Source: Sedimentisphaerales bacterium (GTDB lineage Bacteria; Planctomycetota; Phycisphaerae; Sedimentisphaerales; Anaerohalosphaeraceae). From it: a DNA stretch of 48,322 nucleotides. Location: positions 1-48,322 of the forward strand of contig JAFGPC010000210.1 in the NCBI GenBank assembly GCA_016926155.1. Reading direction: 5' to 3'. Made by a program: the position numbers and the translations under genes. Of the stretch, positions 24,780-31,766 are shown piece after piece (positions within the stretch are counted from its first letter, which is position 1; every line of letters starts with the position of its first letter). Under the pieces are notes generated by a model. The model searched no databases. It was not told where the DNA came from and saw only the letters and a program-made list of their open reading frames with translations.

Positions 24780-25703
24780 TCAATCCGTTTTGCGTTGTGC
24801 GATCCGGAGCCTGGCGCTGCGGGAACGTGGATTGGCTTTATTCTCGTCCGCGGCGGCCGTAATCGGCTTAGGCGTGACGATTTCGTAGATTCCCGCTGCC
24901 TGGTTCCGCTTGAAATCATGTTTCACAATCCTGTCCTCGAGACTGTGAAAACTGATCACCGCGATCCGGCCGCCCAACCGAAGCAGGTCCGGCGCAGCCT
25001 TTAACAATCTCTCAAGACAACCCAACTCATCATTCACTGCAATACGAAGCGCCTGGAACGTCCGCGTGGCCGGATGAATCTTCCTGCCCGGCCTTCGGTC
25101 CGGCTGACGCAACGCACGACAAACCAGCAATGCAAGTTCTGTTGTAGTCTGTATCGGCCTTTGGCGTCTTTGTTCTGCAATGAAACGAGCGATCCTTCGA
25201 GAAGCTCTTTCTTCTCCATATTGGTAAAGAATGTCCGCCAGCGTTTTTTCATCGGTTTTATTAATCAAGTCGGCAGCCGTTTTTTCCAACCGGTCATCCA
25301 ACCGCATGTCCAAAGGCATCGGTTGCTGGAAACTAAGACCTCGATTCGGATCTTCGATCTGGCCGGAACAGAATCCCAGATCAGCCAAAATAATATCCAC
25401 CTTTTCAATCGCCAATTGACCAAGGACTTTTTGGATATGGTCAAAGTTCTCCCGTACCAAAATGACCCGACAATTCAGTCCTTCGAGTCGTGAACGAGCC
25501 GTTTCAATACACTGAGGATCCACATCCAGACCAACAATCGTTCCCTCAGGGCCTAAACGACTGCCCAACCGCAGACTATGGCCTCCATATCCTACAGTTG
25601 CATCAACCATGATCGCATCCGGGGGGATACGGATCTGTTCGCTCAGGTTATCGGACAGAACCGATATATGTTTCGGAGTAGCGGGTGATATATGTTTATC
25701 CAC
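24780..25703 (-). CDS. rsmH: 16S rRNA m4C1402 methyltransferase RsmH (MraW)
   Basis: SAM-dependent enzyme that N4-methylates C1402 in the ribosomal P site. 307 residues, usual length about 310. Signatures: N-terminal PKHISVLSDNL, SAM loop VDATVGYGGHS, DVDPQCIETA, DLGFCSGQIEDPNRGLSF, TRTFQALRIAVNDEL and the C-terminal VISFHSLEDRIVKHDF. GTG start at 25703 without a strong SD, 55 nt after the 67-aa ORF. Standard position after mraZ in the dcw cluster. Confidence 0.96.
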   Translation of the reverse strand: MDKHISPATPKHISVLSDNLSEQIRIPPDAIMVDATVGYGGHSLRLGSRLGPEGTIVGLDVDPQCIETARSRLEGLNCRVILVRENFDHIQKVLGQLAIEKVDIILADLGFCSGQIEDPNRGLSFQQPMPLDMRLDDRLEKTAADLINKTDEKTLADILYQYGEERASRRIARFIAEQRRQRPIQTTTELALLVCRALRQPDRRPGRKIHPATRTFQALRIAVNDELGCLERLLKAAPDLLRLGGRIAVISFHSLEDRIVKHDFKRNQAAGIYEIVTPKPITAAADENKANPRSRSARLRIAQRKTD

Positions 25704-25758
25704 TGGATTACTGTGTTACGATTTCAGGTCGTATTTCTGGTGGATGAATCCCGTTCTA

Positions 25759-25962
25759 TTAAGCAAACGCCACTGAATTGGGTAGAAGAGACTCTACATT
25801 GGGAGAGAAACCAACATTAGAAAACAGCCGGCTGGAGGCCTTGAGCTGATCGAGTTTTTCAGCAAGCGAGACAACTGCTTCGGTCGTATGTTGGTCGATG
25901 CTACGCTGCCCGTTAATACTTTCGCTGACGATTCTCAAGTCATTGCATTCCATTGCAAACAT
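25759..25962 (-). CDS. Small protein between mraZ and rsmH (67 aa)
   Basis: ATG 25962 is preceded by GAGAGGA at 7 nt and lies 18 nt after the mraZ stop. The 67-residue product (MFAMECNDLRIVSESINGQR at its start, an Ala/Leu-rich helix in the middle, PNVESLLPNSVAFA at the end) is soluble and matches no family I know. Conservation of position in an essential operon and a good SD support a real gene. Function unknown. Confidence 0.6.
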   Translation of the reverse strand: MFAMECNDLRIVSESINGQRSIDQHTTEAVVSLAEKLDQLKASSRLFSNVGFSPNVESLLPNSVAFA

Positions 25963-25980
25963 GTCTTGTTCCTCTCTCAA

Positions 25981-26457
25981 TTACTCCAGTTCACGGCTTT
26001 GTTCCTGCAAAACGATCTGGCGTGCGTTCATCATCTGTTGCTGGTATTGAACCAAATTGTTTTGCAAGTATTGTTCCCAATCATCCGAATTCCACAACTC
26101 AATATGGTCACGAACGCCAACGAGGGTCAGGTTGTCCCCCAGATTCGCCCGTTTTCGTAATTTCTCACTTAATAGCAAGCGTCCCTGCCGGTCCAGCTCA
26201 ACCCTGCTGGCCAGGGCGAAACTCAGTCGTTCAAAGGAAACGGCTTCATCCGGGGCAGCCGTCCCTGGCGCACCGGCAAGGGCGATTCGCTGGAAGTATT
26301 TGGCCGGATAGAGGCATAGAATGCCGCTGGCACCGAGAACCAGGTAGAAATCACTGCCGTATTCTTCGGTATCGATCTGACTCCTGAGCTTATTGGAGAC
26401 AAAAATACGATTCTTGTCATCCAAAGAATGCTCAAACTCACCTGTTAACATCAACAT
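25981..26457 (-). CDS. mraZ: Transcriptional regulator MraZ
   Basis: AbrB-fold DNA-binding protein, first gene of the dcw cluster, which in studied bacteria binds direct repeats in its own promoter. 158 residues, slightly longer than usual (about 143-152) through the Gln-rich C-terminal tail. Two MraZ repeats: LTGEFEHSLDDKNRIFVSNK (about 4-23) and FALASRVELDRQGRLLLSEK (about 80-99) show the family's D-x-x-[GN]R[IL]x[LVI]P-like core. The first ATG at 26457 has GTGGGG at about 8 nt; ATG at 26451 would match the usual start of the family. Confidence 0.93.
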   Translation of the reverse strand: MLMLTGEFEHSLDDKNRIFVSNKLRSQIDTEEYGSDFYLVLGASGILCLYPAKYFQRIALAGAPGTAAPDEAVSFERLSFALASRVELDRQGRLLLSEKLRKRANLGDNLTLVGVRDHIELWNSDDWEQYLQNNLVQYQQQMMNARQIVLQEQSRELE

Positions 26458-26492
26458 GACATTTGCCCCACAGGCCTACCTGTTTGTGGGAA

Positions 26493-26520
26493 ATCATACC
26501 ACTCCTTTCCACCAAGTCAA
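26493..26520 (-). promoter_or_regulatory. Promoter of the mraZ (dcw) operon with a leader hairpin
   Basis: TTGACT, 16-nt spacer, TATGAT on the minus strand, start near 26486. The spacer contains two TGG-containing units 10 bp apart (TGGAA, TGGTA), and TCCCA follows, so it could hold MraZ boxes. The 29-nt leader forms a hairpin CCCACA/TGTGGG (about 26464-26486) directly before the mraZ SD. Upstream, 26521-26819 is AT-rich and shows no gene. Confidence 0.6.
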
Positions 26521-26819
26521 CTTCCTCCTTCCACTTTTTTCGAAAAAAAACTTTTGGACTTAAGAAAAGAAGTAAAACAGTAGAATTCAAATCCCCGCAA
26601 AATACTATATATGCCATTTTTTCACATAAAAATCTATATATAGAGTCGAGCATGAAATTTTACCTTAATTCATTTTTTTGTTTTCATCTTTTTGGCATAG
26701 AATGAAGTTTGATTAATCCCATTCTTTTTCACAATTTCGATTATCAGCAGAATGAGGGGTATGGGATTTCTTCCCACACGTTAGGTGCGGAAACTTTACT
26801 GTTTGGAAACCACAGGCAT

Positions 26820-26854
26820 AAAAAAAGCGGAGTGGGCCGCCCGCCCTACTCCGC
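26820..26854 (-). terminator. Rho-independent terminator of the secreted orphan gene
   Basis: On the minus strand an 11-12 bp stem (GCGGAGTAGGGC with GCCCACTCCGC, one bulged A) is followed by seven T residues. It begins 38 bp after the stop of the gene at 26892-27317 and separates it from the dcw promoter. Confidence 0.88.
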
Positions 26855-26891
26855 ACACAAGGGAAGAGAAAACTCTATTCATCGCAACGAA

Positions 26892-27317
26892 TCAGCAAAC
26901 CATTGAAGACAATTTATAGATGATTTGCCATTCGTCGCTGTCCGAGATCGGTCGGAATTGTTTTTTACTGTTTCGGGAGCGAAACAACGTCAAGCCAATC
27001 AGCGGTAAAGCCCCTTTCTGTTCGGTAATGACCCCTTTTATCCATTCAGGTGCCGGGTAAGCACAATCCACTCTCGTAGCTGTCTGTGTCCTGATCCATT
27101 CAGAAGAAAGATCAAAAATCATCTGGGAGGATCGGTTCATCAGGGACTCATATTCACAAAGCGGATCAATCTCAAATAATTCACAAGCTTGTATTTTCGG
27201 GAACGATTCTGCCTGGTCTGTTGTATCCGCGATCAGACCTGCCTCGGCTGATCCTGCAGTTAGAAACATTCCAAGCACCAGCAACACCGGTATCCACATT
27301 ACCCTGCCAGACATCAT
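26892..27317 (-). CDS. Secreted protein of unknown family (141 aa)
   Basis: From ATG 27317 (GAGAGG at 6 nt; a GTG 6 nt upstream is possible). Signal peptide: hydrophobic run then TAGSAEA before GLIAD, a good signal-peptidase I site. The mature part of about 115 residues has two Cys close together (CELFEIDPLCEYE), a third at VDCAYP and one as the last residue, so up to two disulfides are possible. It ends in a basic segment and a short hydrophobic tail. I recognise no domain. It is a single-gene unit with its own promoter (27459-27487) and terminator (26820-26854). Confidence 0.75.
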   Translation of the reverse strand: MMSGRVMWIPVLLVLGMFLTAGSAEAGLIADTTDQAESFPKIQACELFEIDPLCEYESLMNRSSQMIFDLSSEWIRTQTATRVDCAYPAPEWIKGVITEQKGALPLIGLTLFRSRNSKKQFRPISDSDEWQIIYKLSSMVC

Positions 27318-27458
27318 AGACACCCTCTCCGAAGAACCACATTAACCGCTTCCTGCATGAATCTACGAACATCCCTATCCGGCCTTGAGACGGATTTCCC
27401 GCCACAATGATTGTCGTGTTCAACCCTAGTCTAAAACTCCCCCAACTCTGATGGCCGT

Positions 27459-27487
27459 ATTATACTATAAAATGACAAAAAAAGCAA
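27459..27487 (-). promoter_or_regulatory. Promoter of the secreted orphan gene
   Basis: TTGCTT, 17-nt spacer, TATAAT on the minus strand; start near 27452, giving a leader of about 135 nt that is GC-rich and able to form short hairpins. On the plus side, 27488-27714 holds the upstream region of the CBS gene without a promoter I can define. Confidence 0.65.
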
Positions 27488-27714
27488 GTCCAAAAGCCTA
27501 CGTATATCACCTTATATTCCGATTTGCATGCCCTATCTAACTCTTTTATCGGACGGAACTCTTTTTCCTGTTTTATAAAAGCCTGACAAAGACAACTTGC
27601 CGGTTTGCCGATGTTAGAATGTGTTCCGGTATATGCTTTACTGATCTTCTTTGTGTAATCGGAAAGGCATATCCGCGGCTATTGGAAGGTAAGGTTAAGA
27701 CAAAGGTGCACTGC

Positions 27715-28119
27715 ATGGCCAAGGCCAGAGACATCATGACAGACATGGTAGTTTGCGTACAAAAAGATACACCAATGGTGGAGGCAGCCCAGCTTTTATC
27801 CTTGAACGATATCACGGGAATTCCCGTGGTAGATGACCAAATGTATCTGGAAGGAATCATTTCGGAAAAAGATGTACTGGAGTTGTTCGAAGTGATGCAA
27901 TATGTGGAAAACAGGACGGTTAACAGCTCCATGTCTCATGAAGTGGTTTCATGTGATGTGGAGGACGATCTGGAGAAAGTCTGCCGCTGTCTGCAGGAAA
28001 ACACATTTCGCCGGGTTCCTGTGACCGAAGACGGGAAGGTGGTCGGGATTGTCAGCCGACGTGATTTGATCCTGTATATGCTCAAATCGCGGCGTAAGAA
28101 CGAGGCCATTCTGGTGTAA
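27715..28119 (+). CDS. CBS-domain pair protein
   Basis: A 134-residue protein made only of two CBS domains: CBS1 (about 4-60: ARDIMTDMVVCVQKDTPMVE, ITGIPVVDD, EGIISEKDVLELF) and CBS2 (about 70-128: MSHEVVSCDVEDDLEKVC, FRRVPVTEDGKVVGIVSRRD). Such pairs bind adenosine nucleotides (AMP, ATP, SAM) and regulate partner proteins; no effector domain is present. ATG 27715 follows AAAGGTG at 7 nt; an earlier in-frame start lacks an SD. A weak hairpin (AAACAAC/GTTGTTT, 28118-28141) begins at its stop codon. It stands alone, so its partner is unknown. Confidence 0.88.
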   Translation: MAKARDIMTDMVVCVQKDTPMVEAAQLLSLNDITGIPVVDDQMYLEGIISEKDVLELFEVMQYVENRTVNSSMSHEVVSCDVEDDLEKVCRCLQENTFRRVPVTEDGKVVGIVSRRDLILYMLKSRRKNEAILV

Positions 28120-28334
28120 ACAACTATTTGCATTGTTGTTTGTATCCCACCTGATTTACCCACAATCGGTGAGGGGGATTCCAGGGGGATAATCCATCTC
28201 ATATTTTATCTCTGGATCTCGGATGAAACGGATAGAGCCCTCTTAAATACCAAAAAAATATATCTATATTAGAATTATTACCTTAATTTACTCCAACAAT
28301 TCACCGAATATCAGAATATCTTTGAGGCACTCTA

Positions 28335-28411
28335 AGACTGGTTGGGTCTCCACGGCAATCCTGCTGTAACCCGAACACACAATCCCCCACTGCCAAACAC
28401 CCCACCAGTCT
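28335..28411. other. Long imperfect inverted repeat (13-bp stem, 51-nt loop)
   Basis: AGACTGGTTGGGT at 28335 pairs with ACCCCACCAGTCT at 28399, with one mismatch. A second short pairing inside (GGCA near 28354 with TGCC near 28391) would extend the fold. It lies in the 410-bp gap 28120-28529 between the CBS gene and the PEP-CTERM terminator, where no gene is seen. It may be a small RNA, the end of a degraded mobile element, or mRNA structure; I could match no known riboswitch. Confidence 0.45.
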
Positions 28412-28475
28412 GTATTCTCAGTGCCTGAGCAACGGAATGTTTTTTTATCACCTTGCAGAAATCCAGGAGCGCAGG

Positions 28476-28510
28476 AAAAAGGCCATGGTCATACAATCCA
28501 TGGCCTTTTA
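28476..28510 (-). terminator. Bidirectional terminator after the PEP-CTERM gene
   Basis: A 10-bp stem AAGGCCATGG/CCATGGCCTT with a 9-nt loop, flanked by A5 on one side and T4 on the other, so it can act on both strands. It starts 20 bp past the stop of the PEP-CTERM gene. Confidence 0.85.
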
Positions 28511-28529
28511 AAGATATTTGATGTTTTTT

Positions 28530-29192
28530 TTACAGGCTCTTGCGTCGACGCAGCCAACCCACAAGAGTGGTTCCGATACCGCCCAGCAGCAGGGCGCCCG
28601 GGGCCGGGACGATACTGATTGAAGCGGAGACCACATCATCGGTCATACCGACGATCTGCTGGTCGTCCAGGATCCAGTCCGGCAGATGGGTAAGCGGGCT
28701 TGCACTGGTGCTGTCATAGGCAGCCGTGATAAAGACGCCGGCCTGACCCGGGATCTCACCTTCGCCGGTCATGGTCCAGCCGATGTTGATCAGTTGTCCG
28801 TCGGCATACTTTTTGGAGGTTGTCACTTCCAATTGCGAAAGGATCACCTCATAGGGCCCATCGCCGGAATTCCAAGGACCGGCATTCAGCGTCATTGTGC
28901 CGCCGCTGTAAATGGTAAAGTGACGATGCACTTCATACGTCGGGAACACATCCGTTCCCAAGTACGTATGCGAACTGAGCGCAGCGCCGTCCAGATACCA
29001 CTCGCCGGCCGCTCCGGCACTGAGTACGTTTCCGGCTTGCCCTTCTCCGCCACCGAGGAACATTTCCGTCCAGCATCCCTCGCTGAAGTCATCGGTAAAT
29101 GTGCTCCACGTGCCGTAATTCGGTCCGGCCTGTACGCCAACCGTCACCAACAGCAACGCGGCAAGGCTTGCCAATACAGTTACTCTTTTCAT
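28530..29192 (-). CDS. PEP-CTERM exosortase-target protein (VPAPGA variant)
   Basis: Exported protein of 220 residues: signal peptide (about 1-22, ending VGVQA before GPNYG), a beta-rich Gly/Thr-rich body, and a C-terminal sorting signal VPAPGALLLGGIGTTL followed by a TM and the basic tail RRRKSL. By family the signal is cut and anchored by an exosortase (EpsH type), often with exopolysaccharide production; no exosortase is in the window. The Pro-Ala-Pro motif replaces Pro-Glu-Pro, a form common in Phycisphaerae. ATG 29192 has GGAGGG at 6 nt. Body family unknown. Confidence 0.88.
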   Translation of the reverse strand: MKRVTVLASLAALLLVTVGVQAGPNYGTWSTFTDDFSEGCWTEMFLGGGEGQAGNVLSAGAAGEWYLDGAALSSHTYLGTDVFPTYEVHRHFTIYSGGTMTLNAGPWNSGDGPYEVILSQLEVTTSKKYADGQLINIGWTMTGEGEIPGQAGVFITAAYDSTSASPLTHLPDWILDDQQIVGMTDDVVSASISIVPAPGALLLGGIGTTLVGWLRRRKSL

Positions 29193-29290
29193 TCTCAACC
29201 CTCCAAAACAATGTGAATAGATTTCTCCCGCAAACGTACGGGTGAATTACCCCCAATCCGTAGGAAAATACGACCATCCCCAGAAATCGT

Positions 29291-29319
29291 ATTGTATGAT
29301 TTTAGTCATCGCAAGTCAA
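29291..29319 (-). promoter_or_regulatory. Promoter of the PEP-CTERM gene
   Basis: TTGACT, 17-nt spacer, TACAAT on the minus strand; start near 29284, leader about 90 nt. The rest of 29193-29520 shows no gene. Confidence 0.7.
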
Positions 29320-29520
29320 GCATTATTTCTTTTGTTCCGTGCGGCAACGACAACACATGTTATCCATTCGCGGCACAGATAAAGGAATAATAATCGGAAA
29401 CAGAAAGGAATATGCTACACATATCAATCGGAAAGGAAAGATTTATAGGACGCGCCGGAGACGATGCATGAATCCTTGAAAAGAAAGCACCAAGTCGCTC
29501 TGTTCTAAAATAAAAAATAT

Positions 29521-30330
29521 TTAGAGATGTACGCCGCAATACCCGATTTCATCGCATACGGCCTTGATCTTTTTCCATACCTGGGGGTCTTTGATCACTT
29601 CTAAAGCAACGGGATATAAGATCCTGTCTTCCTGCTGGACGTGTTCGCGAGCCCTGGTGCAAAAGGATTCGGTCAGGGTCACCAGTCGCAGCTTGAATTC
29701 TCCCTGCTTATTGGACCGAAAAGCACCGATTAACCGAAGCAGACTGTCGACATCGTCCTGCAGCTTTTCATGGTCTCTCTGTGCGGCCAGACACAGGCTT
29801 GTCCAGCCATATTGCTTCAAACATGGAAAGATAACGTCTTCCTCCCGCTCAATATGCTCGGCCATCGCGTATAAATGTTCCACGATATGGGACAGTCGCA
29901 TAAACTCGGTGCTGTTGTCGGACAGAAATTCCTTGCAGTCAATCTGTTCAACCACTTCTTCCAGATCGTAAAGAAAGCATAGAAGCAACTCGTGTTCGGC
30001 CAGAACCAGGCGGAGTATATGCCCTGCCGGCAGGCGATCTTTGAGGCCTGTGCCCTGTGCTTCCAGAGTACCCATCAGAAGAAACGCCACGGAAAGCTGA
30101 CTTGCCAACTGGGCCGAATAGCCCTTTTCCACCAACTCCCGTTCCGCCACAGCCAGGTCATGAGGCGTAATTTGCGACAATAATCGATGTGCCTGGCCGC
30201 GTAATATCTGCAGGTCATCGGCCCTGTCAATTCGCCGTAAAAAGCGGGTCAGGACCTTCATTCGTTTTTCTTCCGGCGTTTTTTTCATGTTCCTATCCGT
30301 TCCCTCTGTTGGTTCGTTTGTGTTGTTCAT
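29521..30330 (-). CDS. Hemerythrin-like protein with DUF438-type N-terminal domain
   Basis: Cytosolic protein of 269 residues. An N-terminal DUF438-like helical domain (about 24-95, SQITPHDLAVAERELVEKGY) precedes a hemerythrin HHE bundle (about 105-245) with the metal-ligand pattern: LAEHELL, VEHLYAMAEHIEREEDVIFP, AQRDHEKLQDD and REHVQQEDRILYP. Hemerythrin-like diiron sites bind O2 or NO or sense them; DUF438 fusions are known in anaerobes. It resembles the NO/iron-sulfur repair proteins (RIC) in the hemerythrin part only. ATG 30330 is used; ATG 30288, behind TAGGA, is possible. It stands alone on its strand. Confidence 0.85.
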   Translation of the reverse strand: MNNTNEPTEGTDRNMKKTPEEKRMKVLTRFLRRIDRADDLQILRGQAHRLLSQITPHDLAVAERELVEKGYSAQLASQLSVAFLLMGTLEAQGTGLKDRLPAGHILRLVLAEHELLLCFLYDLEEVVEQIDCKEFLSDNSTEFMRLSHIVEHLYAMAEHIEREEDVIFPCLKQYGWTSLCLAAQRDHEKLQDDVDSLLRLIGAFRSNKQGEFKLRLVTLTESFCTRAREHVQQEDRILYPVALEVIKDPQVWKKIKAVCDEIGYCGVHL

Positions 30331-30538
30331 CTCGCTCGATTCTCAAGAACCGACCTCCCTGTCAAAAAAGAGCACATAGTCGTATGTAATAAAACTGTCT
30401 TTCCATTGTTATCTCTAAAACATACGTCCTATCGCACCTCTATCTTGTTATACCCATCCGTCAACTCTAAAGTTCACATAAACTCTACCAGAGAATCTTC
30501 AATTTCCAAATCTGTATTTTCCCCAGAACCGTCTTTGC

Positions 30539-30573
30539 TTTCCGGCGTAGCCATATTTGAGGGCCACCGGAAA
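30539..30573 (+). promoter_or_regulatory. Leader hairpin just before the SD of the DUF2007-like gene
   Basis: TTTCCGG at 30539 pairs with CCGGAAA at 30567, with GCC/GGC pairing inside. The hairpin ends 4 nt before AAGGAGG, the SD of the gene at 30588, so it could influence translation or protect the 5' end. The rest of 30331-30538 shows nothing I can name. Confidence 0.45.
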
Positions 30574-30587
30574 CAAGGAGGTAAATT

Positions 30588-30884
30588 ATGCGTAACAAAA
30601 ATGAAAAGAAAGAAAAACGACACCGTCGAATGAAACTGGTTCGAATCGCCGTCGCGCCGGACTGTCAGGTGGCCCGGCAGTATCATGACCTGCTCAAGAA
30701 ATACGGCATTCCCTCTGTTGTTCGACACATGAAAAATGCCCATACATTTGACTTTGATGTCGAGCTTCTGGTTCGAGAAGAGAACGCGGAAACGTCATTT
30801 CGGCTGATTCAGACAACAATCGGGCAGGATAGTTCCTTCGGTTCTTTATTTGAGGAAGAACATTCACGAACCAAAGCCAGTTAG
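30588..30884 (+). CDS. Small DUF2007-like (putative signal-transducing) protein
   Basis: A 98-residue protein with a very basic N-terminus (about 1-16) and a ferredoxin-like fold region similar to DUF2007: LVRIAVAPDCQVARQYHDLL, KYGIPSVVR, FDVELLVREENAETSFRLI. DUF2007 is a PII-like small fold thought to bind regulators; no function is assigned. The SD AAGGAGG at 6 nt before ATG 30588 is ideal, so the gene is surely translated. Its stop overlaps that of rsmE on the other strand in TTAG. Confidence 0.8.
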   Translation: MRNKNEKKEKRHRRMKLVRIAVAPDCQVARQYHDLLKKYGIPSVVRHMKNAHTFDFDVELLVREENAETSFRLIQTTIGQDSSFGSLFEEEHSRTKAS

Positions 30885-31612
30885 TCCTTCATGCTATCGC
30901 GGTGGAGACAGAGAAACAATCCGAAAGCGAGGGCTGCCGTTTCGATGCGTAATATTGTTTGCGTAAGCTTAACTTCCATGGCCCCGGCATCTTGGAGGAG
31001 CTTTTGTTCGGATTCTGTCAGTCCCCCTTCCGGCCCTACAAAGGCAATGGTATCCGCAAATCGGCCTATCACATCCCCAATGGGTATCGTCTCCCTTGAA
31101 AAACCACCATAGATGATCTTTCCCTCGGGATATTCGGCCTTCAATTGTTCCAGAGTCTGCGGTAGATCGGCCGGTCCGGTGATTTGAGGAAGAAAGATCC
31201 GTCCACTCTGTTTAGCGGCCGAGACAGCCAGCTTTTTCCATCGATCCGTCGCACTTCCGGCGGCCTGCTTGACCGTCCGCTCGAAAAGGACCGCCGCTAT
31301 ATGGTCTACTCCCAGTTCCGTGCATTGCGTGACGATCTGATCGAAGCGGTTTCCTTTGGCCACACTGACCGCCAGGACCACTCTTGCTCCCATTCGAGGT
31401 TCATGGTTAACAATCTCAGTGACGGAGAGAAGTACTTCTTTGCGTTCCGCTTTTTCCACGATGGCCTGCGCTACCGTGCCCTTTCCGTCGAACAGTTCCA
31501 CCTGGGTACCTGTTTCCACCCGGAGTACATGAATCAAATGATGCGCCTCGGCATCCCTGATTATAACCTCACTCGTCTCAATCTTCTCACAAAAACATCG
31601 CGTTGTCCGCAC
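30881..31612 (-). CDS. rsmE: 16S rRNA m3U1498 methyltransferase RsmE
   Basis: SPOUT-class, trefoil-knot SAM-dependent enzyme that N3-methylates U1498. From GTG 31612 (GAGG at 8 nt) 243 residues, the normal length. Features: N-terminal PUA-like part (HHLIHVLRVETGTQVELFDG), VSVAKGNRFDQIVTQCTELG, AAKQSGRIFLPQI and the knot FVGPEGGLTESE with ILRIETAA. A TTG 18 nt upstream is an alternative start. Convergent with the DUF2007-like gene. Confidence 0.95.
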   Translation of the reverse strand: MRTTRCFCEKIETSEVIIRDAEAHHLIHVLRVETGTQVELFDGKGTVAQAIVEKAERKEVLLSVTEIVNHEPRMGARVVLAVSVAKGNRFDQIVTQCTELGVDHIAAVLFERTVKQAAGSATDRWKKLAVSAAKQSGRIFLPQITGPADLPQTLEQLKAEYPEGKIIYGGFSRETIPIGDVIGRFADTIAFVGPEGGLTESEQKLLQDAGAMEVKLTQTILRIETAALAFGLFLCLHRDSMKD

Positions 31613-31690
31613 TCTTTTATCCTCAAACAAAGTGACTCACTGCCGGCATAATAGTCTCGTTTATTACTGATTACAAGCCATGAAGGATCC

Positions 31691-31718
31691 TTGATTCTGT
31701 CCGGAATGTCATTATACT
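31691..31718 (+). promoter_or_regulatory. Promoter of the GH172 lipoprotein gene
   Basis: TTGATT, 16-nt spacer, TATACT; start near 31725, so the leader is about 40 nt and includes GGGAGG before ATG 31767. Confidence 0.6.
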
Positions 31719-31766
31719 ATCTCCGGTTGGTCAAAGAGAAAAAAAACAAATGAAAGGGAGGCCGTC

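Noticed and set aside
24758-24919. Upstream extension of the LysM protein by 54 residues
   Set aside because: It lies inside rsmH in another frame; the ATG at 24757 has AAGGAG and starts just before the TM.
28335-28411. Cobalamin riboswitch or integron attC site
   Set aside because: Neither the conserved B12-box bases nor the attC core sites are present.
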